A stretch of DNA of 42,505 bases from Deltaproteobacteria bacterium (lineage in GTDB: Bacteria; Myxococcota_A; UBA9042; DTJE01; S145-11): assembly GCA_015493765.1 (NCBI GenBank), contig WGCQ01000248.1, positions 1 through 42,505 of the forward strand, written 5' to 3'. The position numbers and the translations under genes are program-made. Of this stretch, positions 1-8,314 are shown piece by piece. Under the pieces are notes generated by a model. That model did not search any database. It saw only the letters and a program-made list of their open reading frames with translations, and had not been told where the DNA came from. The number at the start of each line of letters is the position of its first letter. The first letter of the stretch is position 1.

Positions 1-2
1 CG

Positions 3-803
3 CTACTCCTGCCTCCGGACCGTCTCCATCACCTGTATTCCGAACATGGCCGACAGGGTTACGGGTACGAGCCCACGTTCCCGTAAACCCCGGATTATCC
101 GCCTGGTTTCATCCAGCCATTCATCCTTTGTGTATGGCATGGCGGGCCTGCGGTCATGCAGCAGCATGATGTCCCCCGGCCTGACCCTGGACAAAACCCT
201 CTTGGCAAGCCCGCGGATGCGCCGGTTTCCGAAATCAGCAGGCCTCAGGCTGAACAACACGCATGTCATACCCCTTTGGGCCAGTAATGGCCCCAGTTTC
301 GGATTGACTATGCCTGCGGGTGGCCTGAAACAAAGGGGCTTCACACCCAAGTCCCCCAGCACCTCCTGGCAGGCGTCTATTTCCCGGGCCAGCCGCTTAC
401 CAGTACGCAGCATCAGCAAGGGGTCGTGTGTGCCTGAATGGTTCCCTATCTCGTGTCCCCTCTCCAGGATCCGCTGTACCAGGTCGGGATTTTGCCGCGC
501 CTTTTCACCGATCACGAAAAAACAGGCCTTTACGCCCTCTGTGTCCAGCAGGTCCAGCAGTGCCGGTGTGGTTTCAGGGTCCGGACCATCGTCAAAGGTC
601 AGCACCACGTTGTGTCCGGCACGCGGACCGTGGCTGATTGCCGGAAAAAACAGGCCCCATTGCGGTTTGAATGGCGCAACAATGCACAGGGCAATGAAAA
701 ACAACAGGGGAACCCATGTCCAGCCCCACCCAAAGGCCCACATGACGGCTGCCACAGCAAGTGATGCTGCACCCAGCCACAAGGCTGGCGATGGCCTTTT
801 CAT
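3..803 (-). CDS. NodB-type polysaccharide deacetylase family protein
   Basis: Predicted 266-aa carbohydrate esterase 4 (NodB) domain protein. The N-terminus is a membrane anchor or signal segment (hydrophobic residues about 8-38). The NodB motifs follow: TFDDGPD with the catalytic and metal Asp pair, NHSGTHD (the H-x3-H metal ligands), and RPPAG. Family members de-N-acetylate or de-O-acetylate surface sugars outside the cytoplasm. The start is the ATG at 803: it overlaps the stop of the radical SAM gene as ATGA and has GGGAGG about 9 bases upstream, whereas a GTG 18 bases earlier lacks a site. It is the last visible gene of the pigment-like operon, which continues past the left edge. A deacetylase is not a core aryl-polyene enzyme, so it may act on a sugar part of the product or on the cell wall. 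Family call is firm; substrate unknown. Confidence 0.88.
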   Translation of the reverse strand: MKRPSPALWLGAASLAVAAVMWAFGWGWTWVPLLFFIALCIVAPFKPQWGLFFPAISHGPRAGHNVVLTFDDGPDPETTPALLDLLDTEGVKACFFVIGEKARQNPDLVQRILERGHEIGNHSGTHDPLLMLRTGKRLAREIDACQEVLGDLGVKPLCFRPPAGIVNPKLGPLLAQRGMTCVLFSLRPADFGNRRIRGLAKRVLSRVRPGDIMLLHDRRPAMPYTKDEWLDETRRIIRGLRERGLVPVTLSAMFGIQVMETVRRQE

Positions 804-2152
804 CGGGTCAAATCCTCCCACAAAGGGCCTGTGCGTCCCTTTCTGTACATCATGGCCATCACCCGGGCAATGCGTTTTTCACCACCCCCCACAATCCAGT
901 TGGTCCTGCCTTTCGCGGCACGTATCACTTCCGCCTCGATATCTACTGTTTCCATGCCAGGTGACCTGTAAAACACGGGCTGCAACAGGGAACTTGTCGG
1001 GTCCACCAGGCCTTCCTTCACGGCCCGGGTGTAAAGCCCGGTCCCTGGATACACCCTGACACCGCAAAAGAAAAAAATCACCGTACGTTCGAGTTTTTCC
1101 ACGTTTCTCAGTGTTTCATGCAATGTGTCCAATGTTTCACCCGGTCCCCCGAGCATAAAGTAATGGGCCACGTTCAGACCCGCGCCCAGCGCCTGGGTGT
1201 GCGCCTCGAACACCTGTTTCGTGTTAAAACGCTTGCCGTATGCCCGGAGTGTCTTGTCGGACAGGGACTCGGTACCGAATTCCACGTGGGTCAGGCCGCA
1301 TGCGGCGAGTTCCTGGAAATAGCCGTCCCTGGCAGGCACGGGCGTGAAAAATGCACCCCATGGCAGCGTCACACCGGCACGGCGCATGGCATGGGCAATC
1401 CTGATATTGTGCTCCGGATGGGTGTTGAACACGGCATCCGCGATGAACAGGAATTTCGCGCCTTTGTCCTGCAGGATGCGCGCAGCCCTGGCCACGTCCT
1501 TAGGCGGAAACAACCTGACCCTGTGTCCTTCTATGGATGGATAGGTGCAGTAAACGCAGTGAAACGGGCACCCGCGCTTGGTCTGGATATTCGCCATGCC
1601 GCCTGTACGCAGGTAGAAATCCAAAGGGAGCACTCCCTGTTCGATCCCGCGCACAAACGGCCCCTTCCATGGTGCTGGCAAGACCGCATCAGTACCTCGG
1701 GTCAAGAGCCCCGGCACATCGGAAACATCCTGGCCCTCTTGCAGGCGATCCGCCAGTTCCGCCATGTACTCGCCTTCACCGTAAAAACCGAAATCCGCAT
1801 TCAGCAGGTCCATCAATTCCCTGGCAAACAGCGTGAATCCCGCACCCCCGAGCACCACCGGGGCCTTCGTGGCCAGGCGTATTTCATGCATAATTTCCCG
1901 GTATTCATCGATGAACCAGCGTGTATCAGTGATGTCCGTGTTGTCTATGTTACGCAGTGACAGTCCTACCAGGTCCGGGCCGAAGGATTTGATTACCGAT
2001 GCAATGCCTGCGTTGGAGCGCGTGCCAATCAGGTCCAGAACCTGAACCTCGTGGTCGTGTCTTAACAGTATGCCAGCCACGTGGTCTATGCCCAGGGGAT
2101 ACACGGGATAGGGAAAACTCAACCTGTTGGCCGACACCAGGAGTATTTTCAT
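800..2152 (-). CDS. B12-binding-type radical SAM protein, lipid-biosynthesis-associated
   Basis: 450-aa protein starting MKILLVSANRLS. Residues 1-150 form a Rossmann-like B12-binding-type domain, but I see no DxHxxG cobalamin-His motif, so B12 may be bound base-off or not at all. The radical SAM core follows with CPFHCVYC (CxxxCxxC, the 4Fe-4S ligands) after RG. The family includes lipid-biosynthesis radical SAM enzymes found beside fatty-acid-like synthases. It catalyses radical methylation or C-C chemistry; its substrate cannot be read here. The ATG at 2152 overlaps the stop of the upstream lipoprotein gene as ATGA, and a longer in-frame extension upstream is low-complexity shadow sequence. 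Placement inside the operon with ketosynthase and ketoreductase suggests it modifies the polyene or aryl group. This enzyme is an unusual member for such loci. Confidence 0.85.
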   Translation of the reverse strand: MKILLVSANRLSFPYPVYPLGIDHVAGILLRHDHEVQVLDLIGTRSNAGIASVIKSFGPDLVGLSLRNIDNTDITDTRWFIDEYREIMHEIRLATKAPVVLGGAGFTLFARELMDLLNADFGFYGEGEYMAELADRLQEGQDVSDVPGLLTRGTDAVLPAPWKGPFVRGIEQGVLPLDFYLRTGGMANIQTKRGCPFHCVYCTYPSIEGHRVRLFPPKDVARAARILQDKGAKFLFIADAVFNTHPEHNIRIAHAMRRAGVTLPWGAFFTPVPARDGYFQELAACGLTHVEFGTESLSDKTLRAYGKRFNTKQVFEAHTQALGAGLNVAHYFMLGGPGETLDTLHETLRNVEKLERTVIFFFCGVRVYPGTGLYTRAVKEGLVDPTSSLLQPVFYRSPGMETVDIEAEVIRAAKGRTNWIVGGGEKRIARVMAMMYRKGRTGPLWEDLTR

Positions 2153-2781
2153 CTGGCACGTCCCTTTGCGGAGACCAGGGTAAAAACCATCTTGTAACCC
2201 AGCAGGCCCCGGGTTTGCAGCACCATCCTGTGGGCAAAACCGCCTTTGAACGGTCCCCGGTACCTGATGACCAGCCGTAGTCTTTTGTGCCTGTACTCGC
2301 GCACCACCAACGGGTCGCCCGGTGTCACGTCCACCACCCTGCCAGGCATGACCCAACGGCAGATGATGCGCTTTTGTGCCCGGCCAACCAGTGCGGGACC
2401 TTGCCCGGGCGGGAAAAACAGACGGCGTATGTCGTTGAACATCCTGCGCTGGAATTCCGGGTCGTCCATGGGGTGCACGGCACGCTGGACGTGTATTTTG
2501 CCACCCGTCAAGTCACCCTGAAACAACACCATACCTTCCGGGGACATCAACACGCTGTGCAGGCCATGCGCCGTGCGTGACGTCACGCCCAGCATCATGC
2601 TGTGTCCCCCGCCGGGCAGGGTGATATCGATGCTGTGCACTGCGGTCCATTGGCCCCCGGGATACGCCTTCATGCAGGTAGAGGTAATCCCGGTCCTCAT
2701 ACTTAGGGGGACCTGACGTATTACGGGCAGGTCGCTGCATGCCGACAGCATCAAGACAATGATCACCAAGCCCCTTTTCAC
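2149..2781 (-). CDS. DUF3261-like outer-membrane lipoprotein
   Basis: 210-aa predicted lipoprotein. A short signal ends in the lipobox LMLSAC at residues 10-15, followed by Ser-Asp. The rest is a beta-rich domain with a conserved-looking middle (FQGDLTGG, RLFFPPGQ). Length, lipobox and position next to a LolA-like gene match the DUF3261 lipoproteins of aryl-polyene clusters, which are thought to pair with LolA-like carriers in delivering product to the outer membrane. The start is a GTG at 2781 that overlaps the LolA stop as GTGA; no ATG gives a signal peptide. Homology was judged by eye and context, so the family name is less certain than the lipoprotein call. Confidence 0.75.
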   Translation of the reverse strand: MKRGLVIIVLMLSACSDLPVIRQVPLSMRTGITSTCMKAYPGGQWTAVHSIDITLPGGGHSMMLGVTSRTAHGLHSVLMSPEGMVLFQGDLTGGKIHVQRAVHPMDDPEFQRRMFNDIRRLFFPPGQGPALVGRAQKRIICRWVMPGRVVDVTPGDPLVVREYRHKRLRLVIRYRGPFKGGFAHRMVLQTRGLLGYKMVFTLVSAKGRAR

Positions 2782-3395
2782 TGCACCACCCTGAAACGGG
2801 TATTGGGAATCGGTTTGTTGAGCCTCACGTTTTCGAACCTGATCCGGGTGGTATTGTCCGCACCTTCCCGGATCACGATTTCCCGGAGCACACCTGGTAT
2901 GTCCGAAAACACCAGGTCCACGCCCGAGATTATCGCTGATAGGTGCCTGTCCTTGGGTGTCAGCACGACCCTGGCCGGCGGCCCTGCCCGGTACGTTGCC
3001 TCGAACATTGCATCCTGGTTGAACCGCCCGGTCAGCCATCCGATGATCCTATGCATTACCATCCTGATGGCCTGGAGGCTGTTACTGCTGTCCGGCACCC
3101 ATTTCCCCGCCTCCGTAAACACGTATCGCCTTACCGTGTCACCGTGAACCAGGGACACCACCCGCACAGGTGATTTGTATTCCCAACGAATCATGTCAGG
3201 GGCCTTGAACAAAAAAATTCCCTTTGAAATCAATGGGTTTTGCAGTATTTTTAATGTTTTTTCCTGGACAAAATCGGCCCGGATCGAACGGATGCCCTGC
3301 ATCTGGCCGCGCAATTTTTGCCACGTATCAGCCGCGCAATCGGATGCGGCCCATGTCAGGACCACTGTCAGGCACAGGATTTTAACGGTCTTCAT
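2778..3395 (-). CDS. LolA-like outer-membrane lipoprotein carrier, cluster-specific
   Basis: 205-aa periplasmic protein with a signal peptide (MKTVKILCLTVVLTWAASDCAA) and a LolA fold: IRSIRADFVQEKTLKILQ near the mature N-terminus, then GIFLFKAPDMIRWEYKSP, which matches the LolA hallmark region (RPGRFRWEY-like). Housekeeping LolA shuttles lipoproteins to LolB. Dedicated LolA homologues sit in aryl-polyene loci and are presumed to carry the polyene lipid or its lipoprotein partner. The ATG at 3395 overlaps the FabG stop as TGATG; a TTG one codon earlier is possible. The DUF3261-like lipoprotein directly follows, which supports a two-part delivery system. Confidence 0.85.
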   Translation of the reverse strand: MKTVKILCLTVVLTWAASDCAADTWQKLRGQMQGIRSIRADFVQEKTLKILQNPLISKGIFLFKAPDMIRWEYKSPVRVVSLVHGDTVRRYVFTEAGKWVPDSSNSLQAIRMVMHRIIGWLTGRFNQDAMFEATYRAGPPARVVLTPKDRHLSAIISGVDLVFSDIPGVLREIVIREGADNTTRIRFENVRLNKPIPNTRFRVVQ

Positions 3396-4120
3396 CAAAA
3401 CATGCCCCCGTTTACTGACAACACCTGTCCCGTGATGTACGACGCATCATCGGAACACAAAAACGCCACCGCCTTTGCCACCTCCTCGGGTTTGCCAATC
3501 CTGCCCATGGGGATCATCTTTTTCATGATGTCCACTGGTGCGTCTGACAGCATCTCGGTTTCAACGGGGCCTGGCGCCACCACGTTCACCCGGATCCCAA
3601 TCCTGGCCACCTCCTGGGCCAATGCCCTGGATGCACCGATCACACCGGCCTTGGCAGCCGAATAATTCGCCTGGCCCCGGTTGCCCATGAGCCCGGAAAC
3701 CGAGGAAATCGTGACAATACTGCCCGCCTTGTTGCGGATCATCCTGCGCAGCACGGGCTTGGTAACGTTGTAAAAGCCGTCCAGTGATGTCCTGACCACC
3801 GCATCCCACGCGTCATAGGACATCATGGCCAGCAAAGAATCCCTGACCACACCCGCATTATTCACCAGCACGCTGATGTCGCGGTGTGCGTCCGCGATCC
3901 CTGCAACCTTGTCAGGCGCCTCCCCGACATCGGCCACGTCGAAACCCACGATTTCCCCGTCACCACCCGCCTCGCGCACCATTGCCAGCGTCTGTTGCGC
4001 CGCCTCCTGCCTGGTGTGATAATTGATAACCACGTAATACCCCCGGGCCGCCAGTTCCACGCAGATCGCCCTGCCGATCCCGCGGCTCCCGCCCGTGACA
4101 AGTGCAGTCCCCTTTGACAT
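3395..4120 (-). CDS. 3-oxoacyl-ACP reductase (FabG family)
   Basis: 241-aa short-chain dehydrogenase. It has the NAD(P) motif TGGSRGIGRA near residue 10, NNAG around residue 87, the catalytic Ser in ISSVSG, and YSAAKAG (Tyr-x3-Lys). The C-terminus ends SVNGGMF, typical of FabG (VDGGM). It reduces a beta-ketoacyl thioester with NADPH. Directly after the ketosynthase and before the LolA gene, it matches the dedicated ketoreductase of aryl-polyene clusters rather than the housekeeping fabG, which normally sits with fabD, acpP and fabF. The start ATG is 14 bases after the ketosynthase stop, with a GGAGG site. Confidence 0.92.
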   Translation of the reverse strand: MSKGTALVTGGSRGIGRAICVELAARGYYVVINYHTRQEAAQQTLAMVREAGGDGEIVGFDVADVGEAPDKVAGIADAHRDISVLVNNAGVVRDSLLAMMSYDAWDAVVRTSLDGFYNVTKPVLRRMIRNKAGSIVTISSVSGLMGNRGQANYSAAKAGVIGASRALAQEVARIGIRVNVVAPGPVETEMLSDAPVDIMKKMIPMGRIGKPEEVAKAVAFLCSDDASYITGQVLSVNGGMF

Positions 4121-4134
4121 ACCGCCTCCTTTGG

Positions 4135-5364
4135 CTACACCTTGAATATCAACGACGTGTTGATCCCGCCGAACGCAAAATTGTTGTTCATTGCGATGTT
4201 CACCTTCTGGTCCCTGACCTCGCCCATGATGTGCTGGATTGGTGCCGTTTTGGGGTCCGGTTCCTCAAGGTTTTTCGTGGGTGCCAGAAAGCCCTTGTGC
4301 ATCATGATAATCGTCGCGGCGGATTCAATGGCGCCGCACGCCCCCAACGTATGCCCCATCAGGCCCTTCAGTGCGGACACAGGGACCCGGTCCTTGAACA
4401 CGTCCCAGGTTGCCTTGGACTCCGCGATGTCGCCGGCAATGGTGGCCGTGGCATGGGCATTGATATGCCCTATTGCATCAGGTGCCAGCCCCGCGTCCTT
4501 CAACGCGGCTCGCATTGCACCGGCCATTCCCTCTGCACTGGGATTGGTCAGGTGCATGCCGTCACAGTTCGTGCCGTAACCCAGGACCTCGGCCCAAATC
4601 CTGGCCCCGCGCTTCCTGGCGTGCTGTGCCTCTTCCAGGATAAAACACCCCGCACCCTCGCCCACCACCAGGCCGTCCCGGTTCACATCAAATGGCCTGG
4701 GCGTGGCATGGGGGGTGTCGTTGTACTTCGTGGAGGATGCCCGCATGATGTCAAATATCGCTGCGTTCATGAAGTGCATCTCCTCGGCACCACCGCAGAT
4801 CATGGCCGTTGCCTTGCCGGCCTTGATTTGCTCGTAGCCATAGCCAATGCCCTGGGAACCGGAAACGCATGCCGCGCACGTGGAGACCACAGGCCCCTTG
4901 GTGTGAAACATCATGGAGATGTTTGCGGCGCAGGTATGGCTCATGAACTGCAGGTATGCGGATGAGGGCAGTCCCTTGATACTGTTGGTTCTGGCAATTT
5001 TGCCCATAAACGTTTCCATTGTGGTTGTACTGCCCGCTGTCGAGCCAAACGAGACCCCACAGTCCGGCGATGCAATGAAATCCTCGTCCAGGCCGGATTC
5101 CGCCACCGCGTCCTTGGCAGCCAGCGCAGCCAGTATGGAGACACGCCCCATGGTGCGGCGATAACGATGGGGGATTTCCGATTCGTCGATCCCGTGACAG
5201 ACCCCGCCAACGCGTGTCTTTAAATTGCCAATGGACTCCCATTCGTCCATCCGGACAATCCCGCTTCTGCCTTTCAGCAGGGATTCGCCCAGTTCCTCCA
5301 TGCTGTTACCAATCGGCGTCCTCAAGCCGATCCCGGTGACTACTACCCTGATTTCATTCGACAT
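4135..5364 (-). CDS. Beta-ketoacyl-ACP synthase (FabF/KS type)
   Basis: 409-aa thiolase-fold condensing enzyme. Catalytic Cys166 lies in TCAACVSGS, aligning with the ATACTSG of FabF. The two active-site His are in NAHATAT (usual NAHGTST) and MGHTLGACGA. It elongates an acyl-ACP by decarboxylative condensation with malonyl-ACP. Only this synthase is visible in the window; aryl-polyene loci normally contain more condensing enzymes, a chain-length factor, dehydratases and ACPs, so those are expected beyond the left edge. The NAHATAT variant removes the Gly next to the catalytic His and is worth noting, but the triad itself is intact. Confidence 0.92.
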   Translation of the reverse strand: MSNEIRVVVTGIGLRTPIGNSMEELGESLLKGRSGIVRMDEWESIGNLKTRVGGVCHGIDESEIPHRYRRTMGRVSILAALAAKDAVAESGLDEDFIASPDCGVSFGSTAGSTTTMETFMGKIARTNSIKGLPSSAYLQFMSHTCAANISMMFHTKGPVVSTCAACVSGSQGIGYGYEQIKAGKATAMICGGAEEMHFMNAAIFDIMRASSTKYNDTPHATPRPFDVNRDGLVVGEGAGCFILEEAQHARKRGARIWAEVLGYGTNCDGMHLTNPSAEGMAGAMRAALKDAGLAPDAIGHINAHATATIAGDIAESKATWDVFKDRVPVSALKGLMGHTLGACGAIESAATIIMMHKGFLAPTKNLEEPDPKTAPIQHIMGEVRDQKVNIAMNNNFAFGGINTSLIFKV

Positions 5365-5367
5365 GTC

Positions 5368-6177
5368 TTACCTCTTTGTTAGATCATCAACCATTGACAA
5401 ATCCCTTGCAGGGCCAGCCGCATCAATGTCCAATTCCTGCCTGAACATGGCCTCAACCCGGGCCGCCACCTCCCGTTCAGTGCCGGCCTTGGGCGGTGGC
5501 AACGGCTCCAGGAAACGGATGCGCAATGGCGAGCGCACCGCCAAAGGCAGGTACCACCGGTCCTCGTGCGGTAAAAAAGGCGGCCTGTTGTCGATCAACA
5601 CGGGCTGAATCGGCACCTTTGCACGGCTGGCCAGTTTAAAGGCACCAACCTGAAACGGATGCAGACCACCCTTTGGCGAGCGCGTCCCCTCGGGAAACAT
5701 CATAAAATGGTAGCCCGCACTCAAAACGGTCCTGGCCCTGTCAAAAAAGTGCTTGATTTCCCACAGATTTCCACCCACGGGTGCATACACGTAACCCGCA
5801 CTCCACAGGATGGGACCGAGGGGCAGTTTCCTGACCAGGCTGCGTTTTACCATCACCGACATCTTCGGGACCCTGGTGATCAATACAATCACGTCGAACA
5901 ACCCCGGGTGGTTTGCAACGATCACTGACGGTGGAGCCACTGGCTTGCCTTCGACCCCATCCACTTTTAACAACCCGCCCGCTTCAAGCCCCTTCAGCCA
6001 CCAGCCCATCCACTTGCGGTTGACTGCCTGCATGCGGTCCGGGTTGTGGCCCTTGAAAACCGCAACCAACATGAATGCCGGGACCAGGAAAAATACACCC
6101 CACAGGATCACCAGCCCGAATACCATGAACATCAGGCCCATGTAGAGCCCTTTTAATATGCGCAAGGTCAATATCAT
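5368..6177 (-). CDS. 1-acyl-glycerol-3-phosphate acyltransferase-like protein (PlsC family)
   Basis: 269-aa membrane acyltransferase. A long hydrophobic N-terminus (about residues 9-43) is followed by NHPGLFD (the NHx4D catalytic box) and FPEGTRS (the acyl-acceptor box). PlsC-type enzymes transfer acyl chains from ACP or CoA to a lipid acceptor. In aryl-polyene clusters such acyltransferases are proposed to attach the aryl fatty acid to a membrane anchor. The ATG at 6177 overlaps the stop of the DegV fusion as ATGA; the ORF extension upstream is not needed. The next gene (ketosynthase) starts three bases after this stop. Confidence 0.9.
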   Translation of the reverse strand: MILTLRILKGLYMGLMFMVFGLVILWGVFFLVPAFMLVAVFKGHNPDRMQAVNRKWMGWWLKGLEAGGLLKVDGVEGKPVAPPSVIVANHPGLFDVIVLITRVPKMSVMVKRSLVRKLPLGPILWSAGYVYAPVGGNLWEIKHFFDRARTVLSAGYHFMMFPEGTRSPKGGLHPFQVGAFKLASRAKVPIQPVLIDNRPPFLPHEDRWYLPLAVRSPLRIRFLEPLPPPKAGTEREVAARVEAMFRQELDIDAAGPARDLSMVDDLTKR

Positions 6178-7895
6178 GCCCCCTTTCCCAGTCCCACAAA
6201 GGCCAGCCCCCACGCCCCGGGCCCTATGTGCACGCCAGTGGTCAGTGAAAACGGCTGGACCCTGACAAAAATGTCAGACCTGATGGACGTGAATACCTCC
6301 CTGGCCAGGGTGCGCACCCATTGCTCGTTGTCCGTGTACTCCAGCATCACCATTACAGGCCCTTCAGGCAGGTCCTGTTTCAGGTGCTCGGCCGCCCATT
6401 TTACCTGCTCCTTCCGGTCATGCAGCACAGCCAGTTTGCGAACCCCGTCCGCAAAGGGCGCAACCACGGGCTTTTTGTGTAACATGTCGCCGAAAAAGGC
6501 CTTGGTTTTTGACAACCTGCCACCACGGGCCAGGAAAACCAGCCGGTCCAGGAATATGTATTCCCGGCTGTGTTTGACCGCGTGAGCGGCAAACGCAATC
6601 ACATCGGTTGCATTTTTTGCCTTCAGGCTGAATTCGGCCGTGGCCAGGGCAATCACACCAAGCCTGCCTGACGCCGCACCCGTGTCAATGACCCGCAATC
6701 GGTCGTCCGGGTCGTGTTCGCTCTTCCAGTCCATTACGGTCTGAAAATTTCCGGTGTAAACCGAGCCAACGCACAGGTACAAGGCATTACCGTACAGGGA
6801 GGCCACCTTTTCGTAATGCTGGCGGCGTTCGAACACGGATGCCTGGGCCGTGGATGCCGCTACACCGCGGCGCATTTTTTCGTACAGGTCCTGATGGTCA
6901 GCCAGTGTTTCCGGGATCGACTGCCTCGCGATGTTCACGTAACTGTTCAGCAAGGTCATGCCCAGTTTCATGGCGTCATCACGGGTGACGGAGCCAGCCG
7001 CATCGGTCATTACGTGCAGGATGGGCCTGGGGCGATCACCATCGGGGCCTTTCGACTCCGTTGGCTCCGTGGAAAATGCCAGCACATTGCCCAGGGTCCG
7101 CAATTTCTTGTTTACCTCGTCCGGGTCTGTTGTGTGCAGGTGTAGTTTGACCCGGTTTGCCTGCCTGGTCATTACCACGCTGTGGCCCATTGACTGCAAG
7201 CCGTCATGGACAGTCTGCGCCTGTGTATCCTGCCCCACCTCCAGCACCGCATTCACGCACTCCCCGTCCGCGCCCCCATTGCCCTGCCAATCACCACTGA
7301 GTCGCAGGTAGTCGCCAAAGGCCTCATGTACCGGCACGAATCCATCCCTCCTGCCTGCCAGGTCGTTCAGAAAGCCCTCCAGGAACAAAAACATGCCCAG
7401 GGCCCCCGAATCAACGACCCCAGCCTCCTTCAGCACTGGCAATTGTTTGGGTGTATCCAGCACGGCCTGTTTCATGCGCTCGATCAAAAGGCCCGTGGTA
7501 TTGTCATCAAGCGTGCTGACATGGTCCAGGGCATCGCAAAGCGCGTCCAGGATGCTCAGCATGGTCCCAGGCTTGGGGTCAGCCACTGCCCCCCACGCCA
7601 AGGCCCGGCCCGTGTGCATCCCCTGTTTCAGGCCGTCAGTATCCTCGACCTTCAGCAGGCCGGACAAAAAGGCGGCCGCGATATTCCCCGAGTTTCCCCT
7701 GGCTGCAAACATCACGGCCCGGACCATGGATGCCTGGTCGCTGTCTGCCTGGATCAATGGTGCCACGGTGAGGTATAAATTGCGCCCGGTATCGCCATCG
7801 GCCACGGGAAAGACATTGATGCGGTCCAGCACGTCCACCCAGCCCGCCAGGCGTTCTGCCCCGGTTCCCAAAGCCCTGTACATCCCCGTCATCAT
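6174..7895 (-). CDS. DhaL (DAK2)-DegV fusion, FakA-FakB-like fatty acid kinase
   Basis: 573-aa three-part protein. Residues 1-190 are a DhaL/DAK2 ATP-binding domain with NVFPVADGDTG (Mg-binding Asp33/Asp35) and RGNSGN. Residues 205-280 match the FakA middle domain (VKLHLHTTDPDEV). Residues 290-573 are a DegV fatty-acid-binding domain: STAQASVF, FLARGGRLSKTKAF, TGVHIGPGAWG. In Firmicutes FakA phosphorylates a fatty acid presented by a separate FakB (DegV); here both are on one chain. Inferred activity is ATP-dependent formation of an acyl phosphate. The ATG at 7895 overlaps the thioesterase stop as ATGA (a second ATG follows immediately). Lying between a thioesterase and an acyltransferase, it could recapture released acyl chains. 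Domain assignment is strong, role inferred. Confidence 0.87.
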   Translation of the reverse strand: MMTGMYRALGTGAERLAGWVDVLDRINVFPVADGDTGRNLYLTVAPLIQADSDQASMVRAVMFAARGNSGNIAAAFLSGLLKVEDTDGLKQGMHTGRALAWGAVADPKPGTMLSILDALCDALDHVSTLDDNTTGLLIERMKQAVLDTPKQLPVLKEAGVVDSGALGMFLFLEGFLNDLAGRRDGFVPVHEAFGDYLRLSGDWQGNGGADGECVNAVLEVGQDTQAQTVHDGLQSMGHSVVMTRQANRVKLHLHTTDPDEVNKKLRTLGNVLAFSTEPTESKGPDGDRPRPILHVMTDAAGSVTRDDAMKLGMTLLNSYVNIARQSIPETLADHQDLYEKMRRGVAASTAQASVFERRQHYEKVASLYGNALYLCVGSVYTGNFQTVMDWKSEHDPDDRLRVIDTGAASGRLGVIALATAEFSLKAKNATDVIAFAAHAVKHSREYIFLDRLVFLARGGRLSKTKAFFGDMLHKKPVVAPFADGVRKLAVLHDRKEQVKWAAEHLKQDLPEGPVMVMLEYTDNEQWVRTLAREVFTSIRSDIFVRVQPFSLTTGVHIGPGAWGLAFVGLGKGA

Positions 7896-8314
7896 TTCGC
7901 CCGTAAAACCGCCTGAATTTCCCCTGGGATCTCGAATTCCATTTTGAAATCCCGTGTACGCACAGCCACCTGCTCGGTACGGCCGCTTACGCACAAGGCG
8001 TTGTCGGATTTCCTGCGGATTTCGTAATCCGCCACGATCCTGCGCTTGCACTCCACTATATCGACCCGACAGGTGAAAACATCATTGAACATCAAGGGCA
8101 TGTGGTGCCTGGTCGCAGTCCGGGTGATGGGAAACACGTAGCCCGATTCCGCGTAGTATTTGTGCAGGTCAAACCCGGATTTGCGGAACATGTCGGTCAT
8201 GGCGGCCTCGAAGTACTTCAGGTAATTGCCATGCCAAACCACCTGCATGGCATCAGTATCGTGGAACTGTACCACCATTTCCATGGTATGCGTCCGGAAT
8301 ACGTCTCTTTTCAT
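7892..8314 (-). CDS. 4HBT-family hotdog acyl thioesterase
   Basis: 140-aa single hotdog domain with the 4-hydroxybenzoyl-CoA thioesterase signature FHDTDAMQVVWHGNYLKYFE. The Asp in DTDAMQVVWH is the usual catalytic residue. Proteins of this size hydrolyse acyl-CoA or acyl-ACP; in aryl-polyene clusters a thioesterase of this family is a regular member. The start overlaps the ammonia-lyase stop as TGATG, so it is probably translationally coupled. Substrate chain length cannot be judged from the sequence. Confidence 0.9.
   Translation of the reverse strand: MKRDVFRTHTMEMVVQFHDTDAMQVVWHGNYLKYFEAAMTDMFRKSGFDLHKYYAESGYVFPITRTATRHHMPLMFNDVFTCRVDIVECKRRIVADYEIRRKSDNALCVSGRTEQVAVRTRDFKMEFEIPGEIQAVLRAK

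Noticed and set aside
46-1059. Long open frame of 337 codons on the plus strand opposite the deacetylase and radical SAM genes
   Set aside because: It lies antisense to two well-supported genes, has a proline/serine/arginine-rich composition without domains and no ribosome site.
2152-2356. N-terminal extension of the radical SAM protein by 68 residues
   Set aside because: The extension lies in the lipoprotein gene in another frame, is low-complexity, and the ATG at 2152 has an ATGA overlap and gives the normal family start.
4102-4965. 287-codon plus-strand frame opposite the ketosynthase
   Set aside because: Shadow of the ketosynthase gene: His/Gly/Arg-rich with no motif, while the opposite strand has a complete catalytic set.
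8219-8227. Another copy of the CAGGTAATT 9-mer
   Set aside because: It lies within the thioesterase coding sequence, lacks the flanking arms and is consistent with the roughly 0.3 chance copies expected.
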